Positions 24,765 through 33,393 are shown, counted from the stretch's first letter. The stretch: 64,000 bases of DNA from Streptomyces luteolus (GCF_029968015.1 NZ_JASCIS010000016.1:111372-175371); one strand, 5' to 3'. Notes: generated by a model from the sequence alone, not told the origin. Made by a program: numbers and translations.

Positions 24765-25909
24765 CGGCCGATCTGCTCGACGGCGTACGGCAGTGGCTCG
24801 CCTCCTCCGGCGCCGAGCCGACACCGGCCGGGGTGGCGCGGGCCCTGCGCGAACAGGGCAGGGTCCTCGGGGACGCCGAACTGCTCGGAGTGGTGCGGGA
24901 CTTGAGGTCCGAGCTGGTCGGCGCAGGTCCGCTGGAGCCCTTGCTGGCCGATCCCGAAGTGTCCGACGTGCTGGTGACGGCGCCCGACCAGGTCTGGGTC
25001 GACCGGGGCCGGGGGCTGGAGCTCACCCGGGTCTCTTTCGCGGACGCGGGCGCCGTGCGACGCCTTGCCCAACGCCTCGCCGCGGCCGCCGGGCGCAGGC
25101 TGGACGACGCCCGGCCGTGGGTGGACGCGCGACTGCCGGACGGCACGCGGCTGCATGCGGTGCTGCCGCCCGTCGCCGTCGGGTCGACATGCCTGTCCCT
25201 GCGGGTGGTGCGGCCCAAGGCCTTCTCCCTGGACGAGCTGGTCGCGGCGGGAACAGTGCCGCCCGGAGGCGACCGGATCCTGCGTGCTCTGGTCGACGCC
25301 AGGCTCTCCTTCCTGATCAGCGGCGGCACGGGCTCGGGCAAGACGACGCTGCTGTCCGCCCTCCTAGGCCTGGTCGAGCCCACCGAGCGGATCGTCCTCG
25401 CCGAGGACTCCGCCGAGCTGCGCCCCGACCACCCGCACGTGGTCCGCCTGGAGGCCCGGCCCGCCAATCAGGAGGGCGCCGGCCTGGTGAGCCTGCGGGA
25501 CCTGGTCCGCCAGGCGCTGCGGATGCGGCCCGACCGGCTGGTCGTGGGCGAGGTGCGCGGTGCGGAGGTCGTGCACCTCCTCGCGGCTCTCAACACGGGC
25601 CACGAGGGCGGCTCGGGCACGCTCCACGCCAATGCCGCCACCGATGTGCCGGCCCGCCTGGAGGCACTGGGCACGGCGGCGGGACTCGACCGGGCGGCGC
25701 TGCACAGCCAGTTGGCGGCCGCCGTCTCGGTGGTCCTCCATCTCGTACGGGACCGTGCGGGCCGGCGCCGCATCGCCGAGGTGTGCGTCCTGGAGCGGAA
25801 CGACGCGGGCCTGGTGGTCGCGGAGCCCGCCCTGCGGTGGGACGCCGAGGCGTTCGCGTACGAGCGGGGCTGGCCGCGGCTGCAGCGGCTGTTGGGCGGT
25901 GCCACATGA
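24761..25909 (+). CDS. tadA: Tad pilus assembly ATPase TadA (CpaF family)
   Basis: 382-residue type IV secretion-like ATPase that powers Flp pilus assembly. N-terminal helical domain, DVLVTAPDQVWVDRG, then Walker A LISGGTGSGKTTLLSALLGL (about 184-203), Asp box LAEDSAELRPDHPHVVRLE, Walker B MRPDRLVVGEVRGAE, and His box NTGHEGGSGTLHAN. All catalytic motifs are present. Overlaps ssd upstream and tadB downstream by ATGA, so dosage is tied to both. Confidence 0.95.
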   Translation: MTADLLDGVRQWLASSGAEPTPAGVARALREQGRVLGDAELLGVVRDLRSELVGAGPLEPLLADPEVSDVLVTAPDQVWVDRGRGLELTRVSFADAGAVRRLAQRLAAAAGRRLDDARPWVDARLPDGTRLHAVLPPVAVGSTCLSLRVVRPKAFSLDELVAAGTVPPGGDRILRALVDARLSFLISGGTGSGKTTLLSALLGLVEPTERIVLAEDSAELRPDHPHVVRLEARPANQEGAGLVSLRDLVRQALRMRPDRLVVGEVRGAEVVHLLAALNTGHEGGSGTLHANAATDVPARLEALGTAAGLDRAALHSQLAAAVSVVLHLVRDRAGRRRIAEVCVLERNDAGLVVAEPALRWDAEAFAYERGWPRLQRLLGGAT

Positions 25910-26805
25910 GTGGGGACGCGATGGTCGCGGCGAGTGGGCAGGCGGCGCCGGTGTACGCGGCGGCGGTGTGCGCGGGTGCGGCCGCCTGGCTGTGCGTCGG
26001 GCAGGACCGGGGGCTGCGGCGGGCCCGGATGCTGCTCGCGGGAGCGGCGCTGCGCGAACCGGTGGCCGTGCCTCCCTGGGAGCGCCTGTCGGCGCGGGTG
26101 CGGGGACGAGTCGGGCATGAATGGTGGTGCCTGGCGGCCGGGCTGGTGGTGGCGGTTGCCGGGCAGTCGGTGCTGCCGCTGGTCCTCGGGGCGATCGGGG
26201 TGCCGTTGCTGAAGCGGGTGTTGCGCGGCCGGGAACGGCGCAAGGAGCGACAGGCCCGGGCCGATGCGGTGATCGCCCTGTGCGGTGCGCTGGCCGCCGA
26301 GGTCCGCGCGGGACGGCAGCCGGGGGAAGCGATGCTCGCCGGCGTCCGATCGGCGGATGCCCACGCCGGGTCCGGCCTCGGCGCGGCGGAAGGGGTGGTG
26401 CTCGCGGCGGCCCGGTTCGGCGGCGATGTGCCGCAGGTGCTGCGCGACGCCTCGGTGGAGCCGGGGGCCGAAGGGCTGCTCGGACTCGCCGCGTGCTGGC
26501 GGGTGGCGGTCGACCGGGGCGGCGGACTCGCGGCCGGCCTCGCCCGGCTTGAGGGCGCGCTGCGGGCCGAGCGGGACCAACGTGCCGATCTGCGCGTGCG
26601 GTTGTCCACAGCCCGGTCCACGGCGGCGCTGCTCGCGGCCCTGCCGGTGGTCGGCCTCCTCATGGGGACGGCCCTGGGTGCCGACCCGCTGCGCGTACTG
26701 CTGCACACCCCCGCCGGCATCGGCTGCCTGCTGGTCGGCGGCGCTCTTGAAGGTGCGGGGATCTGGTGGGCGGTGCGCATCGTGCGCCGCGCGGAGGGGC
26801 GATGA
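25906..26805 (+). CDS. tadB: Tad pilus inner-membrane protein TadB
   Basis: 299 residues of the T2SSF/TadB fold: an N-terminal membrane helix, paired helices near 90-115 (AAGLVVAVAGQSVLPLVLGAIGVPL split by a short turn), a cytoplasmic four-helix domain containing ALAAEVRAGRQPGEAML and GGGLAAGLARLEGALRAERD, and C-terminal membrane helices (LLAALPVVGLLMGTALG). Such proteins form the platform turned by TadA. Starts inside the tadA stop (ATGA, 25906-25909). The open frame extends far upstream through tadA but is not coding there. Confidence 0.92.
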   Translation: MSGDAMVAASGQAAPVYAAAVCAGAAAWLCVGQDRGLRRARMLLAGAALREPVAVPPWERLSARVRGRVGHEWWCLAAGLVVAVAGQSVLPLVLGAIGVPLLKRVLRGRERRKERQARADAVIALCGALAAEVRAGRQPGEAMLAGVRSADAHAGSGLGAAEGVVLAAARFGGDVPQVLRDASVEPGAEGLLGLAACWRVAVDRGGGLAAGLARLEGALRAERDQRADLRVRLSTARSTAALLAALPVVGLLMGTALGADPLRVLLHTPAGIGCLLVGGALEGAGIWWAVRIVRRAEGR

Positions 26806-26841
26806 CTCGAGGTGGACATGGCGGGGGCGGGGGAGCGGTTC

Positions 26842-27675
26842 GTGTCGATGAGCGTGAACGGAGTCGCGGCGGATGCCTCCCACAGGCTGGGGGTGACGGT
26901 GCTGATCGCGGTGGCGGTGTTCGTCGTCCTAGGGACGGCCCTGGCGGAGTGGAGCGAACGCCGAGCGCGGCGGCGGGCCCGCGCGCTGCTGGGGCAGGGG
27001 GAGGCGCCGCGACGCTCCCGGAAGCGGCTGCCCAGACCCGAACTGGGCCGATGGATACCGGTGTTGGGCTCGGCATGCGGCGGCTTCGTGCTGGTGGGCG
27101 GCGTCCTGGGCGCGGGCCTCGGTGGCCTGGCCGGATACGCCGTGCGGCAGTGGCTGCGGCGGCGCGAGCGATCCTTGGGCGGCGGGGGCGGGGAAGGCAC
27201 CGGCGGAGCCGCGGCGGCCGCGGAACGCGCCGGGGCGGAGCGTCAACTTCCGCTGGCGGCAGACCTGATGGCGGCTTGCGTGACGGCGGGCGCGGGTCCC
27301 GTGGTCGCCGCGGAGGCTGTGGGCGAGTCGCTGGGTGGGCCGGTGGGCGAACGGCTGGCGCTGGCGGCCGTGGAGTTGCGGCTCGGCGGTGAAACGGCCG
27401 AGGTATGGGGGCGGTTGGGCGCGATGCCGGGCGCCCGCTCCCTGGCCCGCTGCCTCGCGCGGGCCTGCGAGGCGGGTGCGCCTGCCGCCGAGGAGCTGGC
27501 CCTGATCGCCGCGGACTGCCGAGCGGCGTGGACCCGTACGGCCGCGGCGCGGGCGCACAAGGCGGGCGTCCTGATCGCGGCACCGGTGGGGCTGTGTCTG
27601 CTGCCCGCGTTCCTCGCGGTGGGAGTGGTGCCGGTGGTCATCGGGCTGGCCGGCGGGGTTCTGAACATCAACTGA
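26842..27675 (+). CDS. tadC: Tad pilus inner-membrane protein TadC
   Basis: About 277 residues, second T2SSF-type platform protein. N-terminal helix VTVLIAVAVFVVLGTALAEW, a glycine-rich helix pair (SACGGFVLVGGVLGAGLGGLAGY), the cytoplasmic domain LPLAADLMAACVTAGAGPVVAAEAV and C-terminal helices GVLIAAPVGLCLLPAFLAVG. I prefer GTG 26842 because GGGGGAG lies seven bases upstream; GTG 26812 and ATG 26818 are in frame but lack a ribosome site. Followed after 27 bases by the pilin gene, here interrupted. Confidence 0.9.
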   Translation: MSMSVNGVAADASHRLGVTVLIAVAVFVVLGTALAEWSERRARRRARALLGQGEAPRRSRKRLPRPELGRWIPVLGSACGGFVLVGGVLGAGLGGLAGYAVRQWLRRRERSLGGGGGEGTGGAAAAAERAGAERQLPLAADLMAACVTAGAGPVVAAEAVGESLGGPVGERLALAAVELRLGGETAEVWGRLGAMPGARSLARCLARACEAGAPAAEELALIAADCRAAWTRTAAARAHKAGVLIAAPVGLCLLPAFLAVGVVPVVIGLAGGVLNIN

Positions 27676-27702
27676 CCTGAGAGATAAGGGGGTTCACCAC
27701 AC

Positions 27703-27843
27703 ATGCGATACGTGAGGAAGCGGGGCGACGGCCTCGGGGGTGGTTGCCGTGCGGCGCTGCGGACGGTGCGCGGCCGGGTGCGGTCGGCGGGCGACGCGGG
27801 GATGACGACATCGGAGTACGCGTTGGGCACGACCTTTATCTAG
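27703..27843 (+). pseudogene. Flp pilin (DUF4244) gene, 5' part, cut by the mobile element
   Basis: 43 host codons starting at ATG 27703 (AAGGGGG upstream) and including the pilin signature GMTTSEYALGT, then three element-derived codons and a TAG stop at 27841. The 3' part lies 13 kb away at 40825. Joining ...SEYALGT to VAACGFAALLYKVV gives a 78-residue protein with the expected continuous hydrophobic pilin helix. The fragment lacks that helix, so no working pilin can be made while the element is in place. First target gene position after tadC, as in other actinobacterial tad loci. Confidence 0.9.
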
Positions 27844-27850
27844 TGCTGTC

Positions 27851-27895
27851 AAGTGCCTGAGCAGGTCAACGCGTTGAAGAGACATAAGGCAAGTT
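27851..27895. repeat. Left-end recombinase-site repeats of the element
   Basis: TAAGGCAAGTT (27885-27895) repeats the motif found twice, inverted, at the right end. A weaker inverted partner, AAGTGCCTGA (27851-27860; 7 of 10 with ACTTGCCTTA), lies 20-30 bases from the junction. Probable binding sites for the TnpA/TnpB-like recombinases. Confidence 0.65.
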
Positions 27896-28050
27896 AGGCA
27901 CATCCCGCCAGGGCCTTGCCGGTGCGGTCTTTCACGCGATCCCGTTGAGGTGGCCCTTCGGTCGCCCAATCGTCTCAGGCCCGAGGATGCGGGCAGCGAC
28001 TGCTGGACGAACTCCCACTCTTCAACGGACAGTTCATGGCCACACCCCAC
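27896..28050 (-). pseudogene. Remnant of an IS5-type transposase N-terminus
   Basis: Minus-strand codons from ATG 28050 read HELSVEEWEFVQQSLPAS...LGDRR, like the N-terminal L(T/S)xxEWxxxxxxLP of IS5-family transposases. One frame over, after a shift near 27965, the sequence continues HLNGIA, a TGA stop, then RPWRDVPNL, matching the family's LNGIxWxxRTGxxWRDVP. So about 50 codons of transposase survive with a frameshift and a stop; the rest is gone. It occupies the gap between the exporter gene and the element's left end. Confidence 0.65.
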
Positions 28051-28053
28051 ATC

Positions 28054-29313
28054 TCAACTCGCATCCCCACTAGCGTCAGGCGCAGGCACTGCCTGAGATT
28101 CTTCGGAAGTGATCTCGGCCCATCTGAACATCGCAGGTATGGCGAGCAGGCAGCCAGCCATGATCCAGGGGAGTGCGACGCTTACCGAGATGGCAATACC
28201 GCCAAGAGCCGGCCCAACTATGAGTCCAGCTTTGCCCGCGAAGACATGGAGCGCGAGAATCCGCGACCTTTCGGCTTCTGAGACCGCGTCACGCAATTGA
28301 GGGACAAGGCAAGCGGTATGCAGACACTCCGCCATAGAGAAGAGCACCACCGCGGACCACACGAGGGCAAGGCTTTGCCAGCGGGCACCTGCCTGTGAAG
28401 CTAAAGCCACGAGTGCCCAGGAAAATGCTGCACCAGCGAACAGCAGACGAACGGCTGCGGGGCGCCTGATATGCCGTACGAGTCGAGTCACAGTGAGCTG
28501 GCAACAGATAATGATCAGTGTGTTGGCAGCAAGGAGGGCGGCTGCCTGACGCATCGAGAGCATGTGCGCCTGGCTCGCGAGGAGCGGCAGTAGAAGAAGG
28601 AAGCCTATCCCGAACGTGAAGAAGATCATGTCGCCGACAACAAGCTGGCGCGCAGGGCGCTGCGTCAGCAAGCTGAGGTAGGAGCCACTGGGCTGCTGTT
28701 GCGTGCGGGATCGCGAGGGTGATCCTCCAGGAAGCGTAAACCTTGCAATCAGCGCGAAGACAGCAAAGCTGAACGCGTTTAGAAGGAATACGGGTTGCAT
28801 TTTCGCGACGAGATCACCGGATACCAGATAGCCGCCCCCAAGAATGCCGATTCCCTGGCCGACATTGAACACGACTTGCAGATGGGACCACACGCGGTCT
28901 TCACCGCCCGCGGTGAACTTGAGGGTTCCCAGTGCCGTCGCCTGCGCGGCTGAGGCGATTCCCTGCGACAGTCCCAGGGTGAAGAGAGCGGCAGCCGCGA
29001 GAGCTAGGCCGCGCGCCTCCGTGAGGAGGGCCGCGGATGCGGCAGAGAAGGACAGTCCGACAACGAGGACCGTTCGGGGCGGGCGCACGGTGAGTATTCG
29101 CCCGGCGTACAGGGTGGCAAAGAGCTGTCCCGCTCCTGTTGCGCCGAACAGGATTCCTGCCACGCGTACGGATCCATGAGGAAGCGCCGCCAGCCAGCTC
29201 ATCACGTAGGGCGACATCAGCCCGTTCCCGAAGGCATTGACGGTGATGCCGGCCAGCGTTGCTCGGTACCTGGCTTTCGGGAAGTAGGGCGGAACTGCGC
29301 CTCCTTCCTTCAC
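28054..29313 (-). CDS. MFS exporter of the RiPP cluster
   Basis: About 419 residues with twelve predicted membrane helices in two halves and the between-helix motif YAGRILTVRPPRTVLVVG (MFS motif A-like). Near the middle is a charged loop (PGGSPSRSRTQQQPSG). Last gene of the six-gene operon, 28 bases after the methyltransferase stop, so the likely job is export of the modified peptide and self-protection. The start is uncertain: GTG 29313 is preferred; the frame is open to a TTG at 29370 that would overlap the methyltransferase. Substrate inferred only from context. Confidence 0.82.
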   Translation of the reverse strand: MKEGGAVPPYFPKARYRATLAGITVNAFGNGLMSPYVMSWLAALPHGSVRVAGILFGATGAGQLFATLYAGRILTVRPPRTVLVVGLSFSAASAALLTEARGLALAAAALFTLGLSQGIASAAQATALGTLKFTAGGEDRVWSHLQVVFNVGQGIGILGGGYLVSGDLVAKMQPVFLLNAFSFAVFALIARFTLPGGSPSRSRTQQQPSGSYLSLLTQRPARQLVVGDMIFFTFGIGFLLLLPLLASQAHMLSMRQAAALLAANTLIIICCQLTVTRLVRHIRRPAAVRLLFAGAAFSWALVALASQAGARWQSLALVWSAVVLFSMAECLHTACLVPQLRDAVSEAERSRILALHVFAGKAGLIVGPALGGIAISVSVALPWIMAGCLLAIPAMFRWAEITSEESQAVPAPDASGDAS

Positions 29314-29341
29314 GGCGCTCTGCCGTCTGAGAGTGTCCTTT

Positions 29342-30247
29342 TCACGGCCTACGGTTGGCGGCGAGCCCAACGAGGGCGAAGGGGCGTTCGATGGAGTTCT
29401 GGCATTCAGCCTCGACGTAGGTGCGGACCGCTTCCTTCAGGGCGATCCGAGCGTCTTCATTCATGCGCCGGAAAGCGCCATACGACTCCAAGGCCGCAAC
29501 GAATCTGTCCGCATCGTAGTGGCGAAGCTGCAGTTCCAGCTGCACCTTTACTGGATCGAACATTTCCGACACGGGCACATTGGCAGCCTCCAAAGGTTTT
29601 CCGAATTCCACGAACTCTAGAGCCTGGCCGATCGACTCCGCATACCCCTTCAGGCCGGTGGAAATTTCCGCGGCGGTTCGAGTTCCGAAACGTGGGCCTT
29701 TATGGTGTGGAGCGTGGGCGGTGAACATCTTCCTGATATCCGCACAGCGCTGTTCCCACACGTCGTCTCCGACCAGCTCGGAATAGGTCACAAAGGCCAT
29801 TTTCCCGCCCGGCTTCAAGAGGTTTTTGGCCAAAGAGTAGGAGCGAGTGGGGTCGGTCCAGTGAAAGGCTGAGGCAGAGAAAACACAGTCGTACGGACCG
29901 GGGCCTTCCCAATTCTCGAAGTAGGACTGATGCACATCTACGTTGGATCGGTCGGACAGGCGTTGCTCAGTCTGTTGGGCCAGGTTGTATCCCGGCTCGA
30001 TGGCTGTCACTCGGCTGAACAGTTCCGCCAAGCGGACTGTGGCCTGTCCGGTCCCGGCGCCCACCTCAAGGACATGTGTGTCTGGCAGAGCCGTGACGGG
30101 GCGGATCAGGGACTCAATGAACTCTTTCGGATAGGAAGGCCGGCCAGCCGAGTAGACGTGCGAAAGGGTTTCGAAGGAGTCTCCGCGCTCGCGCCGGTCC
30201 AAGCCAAGTTCGATAGGGGGGGCTGGCTGGCTTTCTACGTTGGTCAT
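29342..30247 (-). CDS. Class I SAM-dependent methyltransferase in the RiPP cluster
   Basis: 301 residues. SAM-binding motif I HVLEVGAGTGQATVRLAE (about residues 58-75), acidic motif II TAIEPGYN, then YDCVFSASAFHWTDPTRSY and LLKPGGKMAFVTY, all normal for class I enzymes of the UbiE/Methyltransf_11 type. ATG 30247 follows AGGAAG. It lies between the YcaO-like and exporter genes, so the target is probably the peptide (a side chain, N- or C-terminus), but a small-molecule target cannot be ruled out. It does not look like the O-methyltransferases that act on isoaspartate-forming peptides (PCMT family). Confidence 0.85.
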   Translation of the reverse strand: MTNVESQPAPPIELGLDRRERGDSFETLSHVYSAGRPSYPKEFIESLIRPVTALPDTHVLEVGAGTGQATVRLAELFSRVTAIEPGYNLAQQTEQRLSDRSNVDVHQSYFENWEGPGPYDCVFSASAFHWTDPTRSYSLAKNLLKPGGKMAFVTYSELVGDDVWEQRCADIRKMFTAHAPHHKGPRFGTRTAAEISTGLKGYAESIGQALEFVEFGKPLEAANVPVSEMFDPVKVQLELQLRHYDADRFVAALESYGAFRRMNEDARIALKEAVRTYVEAECQNSIERPFALVGLAANRRP

Positions 30248-30290
30248 TGTCGCTTCCTGGTGATCTCGTTGATGCGTTGACGCTTGCTGG

Positions 30291-31262
30291 TCAGGTGAAC
30301 GGGTCTGCGGGAACCTCCCCTACCCTGCTCCGGAGGGTGCCGGGTGTCGGTAGGCGGCCCGAGACCGCGCGGACCAGGCATACGTCCTCCCAGTCGATGA
30401 GCCGGTAGAACACCATGTCGTCGTCGGCCACATCCAGCGGGTAGCTGACAGAGCCCCGGCCTCCCGTGAGCCTGGTTTCCAGGTGCTCTGCGCGAGCAGT
30501 GTGAAGGTCTCCCCGTAGGGAGGCATATCGATCGCGCGATGTGTGAGTGGAATAGCGTGGGGTCCTGCCCTGCCACACGCCGTCGAACACCATCACTGCC
30601 TCGCCCGCCGCATGTTCTATTGCTTCGTCCAGGCTGTCGCGGACCGCAGATCCGGCGACGAGGATCTGGCTGCGTGGGTCGTGCCATGCCGCAAGAGAGA
30701 AGTAGCCCAGGTGACACGGGAAGCTGTACGTCCGAAGGCGGCCTGTGGTGACGAAATTGTGGTCGGCGGCCTCGCTACGGATGGGTGTGGTGCCGTACCA
30801 GAGGGCGGCGAGAAGTGCTCTTTCCGTCAGCTCACGTTCGGCGGCGCGTTCAGCAGCCACGCCGGTGGTGTGGATGGCGAGGCCGGTGGCGTCCTGGCCC
30901 TCGCGGTAGGTGTCGTGCCAGGGCCGGGGGACGATGTGCTGAAAGGGTCGGCTGTCGGCTTGGGTGCCGCCTTTGCTGCGGCCCTCGACGGGGCGGCCAA
31001 GGCTTCCGGAGAGCTCAGCAACCATGAGTAGACGTTCGTAGGTCTCCCACAGGGCCGAGCTGTTTGCCTTCTCCTCTTGGCGTGAGCATCCGAAGCCGAG
31101 GGCACTGAACTGCTCATCGCTGATGGAGAATTGCAGACCGGCGGAAACGCTGAGGAACTCCGGCGCACAGACTGGGGCGTGTTCGTGCCGCCGGACTGGG
31201 AGCCTGTCGAGGTCCTCAGCGCTGCGCAGCAACGAGCTCCTTGCATGATTCGGCAACAGCAC
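30291..31262 (-). CDS. YcaO-like cyclodehydratase-fold protein
   Basis: 323 residues, short for a YcaO protein. The ATP-site patterns are recognisable: EEKANSSALWETYERLL aligns with the family's ASALxExxERL, and TGLAIHTTGVAAERAAEREL, followed by TERALLAALWYG, with TGLA...A...LxELxERDA...WY; a later helix DSLDEAIEHAAGEAVMVF matches the third conserved region. YcaO enzymes use ATP to activate peptide bonds, making azolines, amidines or thioamides. The precursor next door has no Cys, so Ser-based or backbone chemistry would be needed. No E1-like or RRE partner is seen. The start is uncertain: GTG 31262 overlaps the HExxH gene by 47 bases; TTG 31233 is possible. Confidence 0.75.
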   Translation of the reverse strand: MLLPNHARSSLLRSAEDLDRLPVRRHEHAPVCAPEFLSVSAGLQFSISDEQFSALGFGCSRQEEKANSSALWETYERLLMVAELSGSLGRPVEGRSKGGTQADSRPFQHIVPRPWHDTYREGQDATGLAIHTTGVAAERAAERELTERALLAALWYGTTPIRSEAADHNFVTTGRLRTYSFPCHLGYFSLAAWHDPRSQILVAGSAVRDSLDEAIEHAAGEAVMVFDGVWQGRTPRYSTHTSRDRYASLRGDLHTARAEHLETRLTGGRGSVSYPLDVADDDMVFYRLIDWEDVCLVRAVSGRLPTPGTLRSRVGEVPADPFT

Positions 31263-32241
31263 GGCCTGCCGGGGTGAGTTCGGCGTGATTCATGACGGTG
31301 TCGTACCCGTGCAAGAAGCGTTTCAGGGCGAGATCTCGTGCTGCTCGGGCTGTGGATGTGGCGCCGCTGTCCGCATAACGGGACAGCACCCGGTACACGC
31401 GGCTGAGCACGAACATGGCGTGGTAGACGCCGTACAGCGGACGGCGGTCGTTTCGGATGGGCGCCTGGTGTCGGGTCTTGAAGCCGTTGGTCAGGAGAGC
31501 GTCCCGGCCCATGATGCCGTGCAGCAGGATGTGTGAGGACTCGTGGACCAGGTGTTCAAGGAGGAAGGCTGTCCAGTCGCCCCTCTCGCCCGGGTCGGGG
31601 TACCGCAGATACATCTGTCCCCAGTACCGCAGACTGGAGATGCCGGTGGTTGTTGAGCCGGTTATGGTCCCACGGTTGAACAGGCGCACTGTGGCGACCA
31701 GTTCGTCAAATTCCGCGTGCATGGCAGGGTCGATGACGCGTAGAACCGAGAGGGCGTCGTCAATGCGTAAACGCCCCTCACTGAGCTCCTCCGCTGAGAC
31801 CTTGGCGATCTCGACCACCTCTCCACGCTTGGAGCGGGGACCATCCTTGCTCAGAAGAAACGCGGAGGCTTCGACGTCAATGAGGTCCCAGGCCACCGTG
31901 TCGATCGCCAAGGTCTGGCGGTAACAGTCCCCTCTGTCCCGCATATGAGCGAGCTGTCCCAGAGCCAGCAGGACGCCGCCTGGCTGCTGAGTGCGCAGAG
32001 CGCCGCCCAACAGCCAGTGGAGCGTGAACAACTGCGGGTTGACCCGGTGACCGAGGACGACCTGACGGACAGTGCGGGATGCGGCCGCCGAAGTCCGAGG
32101 CAGCAAGGAGGAAGCCGCAGCGATGTATTGGCCAAGGTCACGGACCAGCGTCTCATTCACGTGGTACCGCAATGCCTGTACCCGTGTGGCCTCAGGCCGC
32201 GCTTGGAACAGCAAGTCCGCATTGTGTTGGACGATGCTCAC
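31216..32241 (-). CDS. HExxH-type peptide-modification protein, copy 2
   Basis: 341 residues, paralogue of the next upstream gene. The metal-binding motif is LVHESSHILLH (HESSH), near residue 240, in a mostly helical protein; a downstream Tyr-rich segment (RRPLYGVYHAMFVLSRVYRVL) is shared with the paralogue. This fits the family once named HExxH motif domain (TIGR04267), found with RiPP precursors; some members have been reported as 2-oxoglutarate-dependent peptide beta-hydroxylases (recalled). GTG 32241 has GGAGGT six bases upstream. No signal peptide, so it acts in the cytoplasm, presumably on the 39-residue peptide. Confidence 0.85.
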   Translation of the reverse strand: MSIVQHNADLLFQARPEATRVQALRYHVNETLVRDLGQYIAAASSLLPRTSAAASRTVRQVVLGHRVNPQLFTLHWLLGGALRTQQPGGVLLALGQLAHMRDRGDCYRQTLAIDTVAWDLIDVEASAFLLSKDGPRSKRGEVVEIAKVSAEELSEGRLRIDDALSVLRVIDPAMHAEFDELVATVRLFNRGTITGSTTTGISSLRYWGQMYLRYPDPGERGDWTAFLLEHLVHESSHILLHGIMGRDALLTNGFKTRHQAPIRNDRRPLYGVYHAMFVLSRVYRVLSRYADSGATSTARAARDLALKRFLHGYDTVMNHAELTPAGRAVAESCKELVAAQR

Positions 32242-32291
32242 GCCAGACCTCCAAAGAGCTCGATGCTCGGCTGCCGAAGGGGACTTGGGCC

Positions 32292-33311
32292 TTACAGCTC
32301 TGCCTCGACGATCTCCTGACAGGAGGCGAGGACTGCCTCGCCGGCGTCGGTGAGCTCAGCGTGCTCACGAATCGTGGCGTATCCCTTGCGGAATCGCGCC
32401 ACCGCCTCATCCCGCACCGCCTTCGTCACAGCGCGTGGGTCCGCTTTGGCGTGCCGGGAAAGAACCCGAGAAATGCGACTGAGTACGAAAGTCGCATGGT
32501 AAATCCCGTACAAGGGGCGGGCGTCCTTGCGGATGGGGGCCGAGTGGCGGGCTTCGAACGGATTCTGCAGCAGCGGGTCCGCGCTCATGATGGCGTGCAG
32601 CATCAAGTGCGAGGATTCGTGGACCAAGTGGTCCAGAAAGTAGTTCATCGGTTCGGCGGATTCAGGCCCGGAGCCCGGGAAGCGCAGGAAGTTCATGCCC
32701 CAGCAGCGCGAACTAGTTGCTCCCCGAATCACGCTGCCGTGCACGAGACGCAGGCGAGCGACCAGCTCGTGGAGCTCGTCGTGCAGGTCTGGGTCCAACT
32801 CGTGCAGTGTGGTCAGTGCTTGGACTACCCATGCACGGCCGGTCTCCAGCTCGTCGGCGCTGACGGGAGCGACTTCGACGAGTTCGCCCCGGTCGGACCG
32901 CGGCCCGTCCGCCCCCGTGAAGAAGTTCGCAGCTTCCGCGTCGACTATGTCCCAGCTCATGGTCTCGACCTGGAAACGGTCGCCATAGCAGTCATCCTCG
33001 CGCCCAGCCTGGGCCAGGCGCCCGAGGGCGGCGGAGACGGTGCCGGGTTGCTGGCCCAGGAGCCCGCTGTTCAGCTGCCAGTGGAGTGTGAACAGCAGAG
33101 GGTTGAGCTTGCGCGCGACATCCAACTGGTCGATCACCCGGGAGGCGGCGGCAGCGCTGTGGGGCAGTTGTTGAGAGGCAGCCGCCACGTAGATACGAAG
33201 GTCGCTCACGAGGACTTCGTTGATGCTCTGACGCAGGCGTGCTGCTCGAACGCGGTCAGGCTGTGCCCGGAATAGTGCCTCGGCGCCGAGGGGAGCTACC
33301 AGAGTGCTCAT
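32292..33311 (-). CDS. HExxH-type peptide-modification protein, copy 1
   Basis: 339 residues, sharing with copy 2 the whole length and motifs: LVHESSHLMLHAIM, an N-terminal region with LNPLLFTLHWQLNSGLLGQQ (copy 2: VNPQLFTLHWLLGGALRTQQ), a central VETMSWDIVDAEAANFF, and RPLYGIYHATFVLSRISRVL. ATG 33311 follows GGAGG. First enzyme gene after the precursor and the 33346-33380 stem-loop. Both copies keep the HExxH residues, so both may be active; two copies suggest two residues modified, or a heterodimer. A peptidase role is the main alternative to hydroxylase. Confidence 0.87.
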   Translation of the reverse strand: MSTLVAPLGAEALFRAQPDRVRAARLRQSINEVLVSDLRIYVAAASQQLPHSAAAASRVIDQLDVARKLNPLLFTLHWQLNSGLLGQQPGTVSAALGRLAQAGREDDCYGDRFQVETMSWDIVDAEAANFFTGADGPRSDRGELVEVAPVSADELETGRAWVVQALTTLHELDPDLHDELHELVARLRLVHGSVIRGATSSRCWGMNFLRFPGSGPESAEPMNYFLDHLVHESSHLMLHAIMSADPLLQNPFEARHSAPIRKDARPLYGIYHATFVLSRISRVLSRHAKADPRAVTKAVRDEAVARFRKGYATIREHAELTDAGEAVLASCQEIVEAEL

Positions 33312-33345
33312 AGATCCTCCAAAAGGGGATGGATGGCCCGGCAGT

Positions 33346-33380
33346 GCTGGGTGGCGCGAGACGCACTCGCGCCACCCAGC
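33346..33380 (-). terminator. Perfect 15-bp stem-loop between precursor and enzyme genes
   Basis: GCTGGGTGGCGCGAG (33346-33360) and CTCGCGCCACCCAGC (33366-33380) pair without mismatch around ACGCA, 14 bases past the precursor stop on its coding strand. In many RiPP operons a partial terminator at this place makes precursor mRNA exceed enzyme mRNA; it may also guard the 3' end of the short transcript. Confidence 0.8.
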
Positions 33381-33393
33381 CTGATTCCGCTGC

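Noticed and set aside
24361..26805. 814-codon frame that includes TadB
   Set aside because: The first 515 codons are out of frame with ssd and tadA; the true tadB start is ATG 25906 in the tadA stop.
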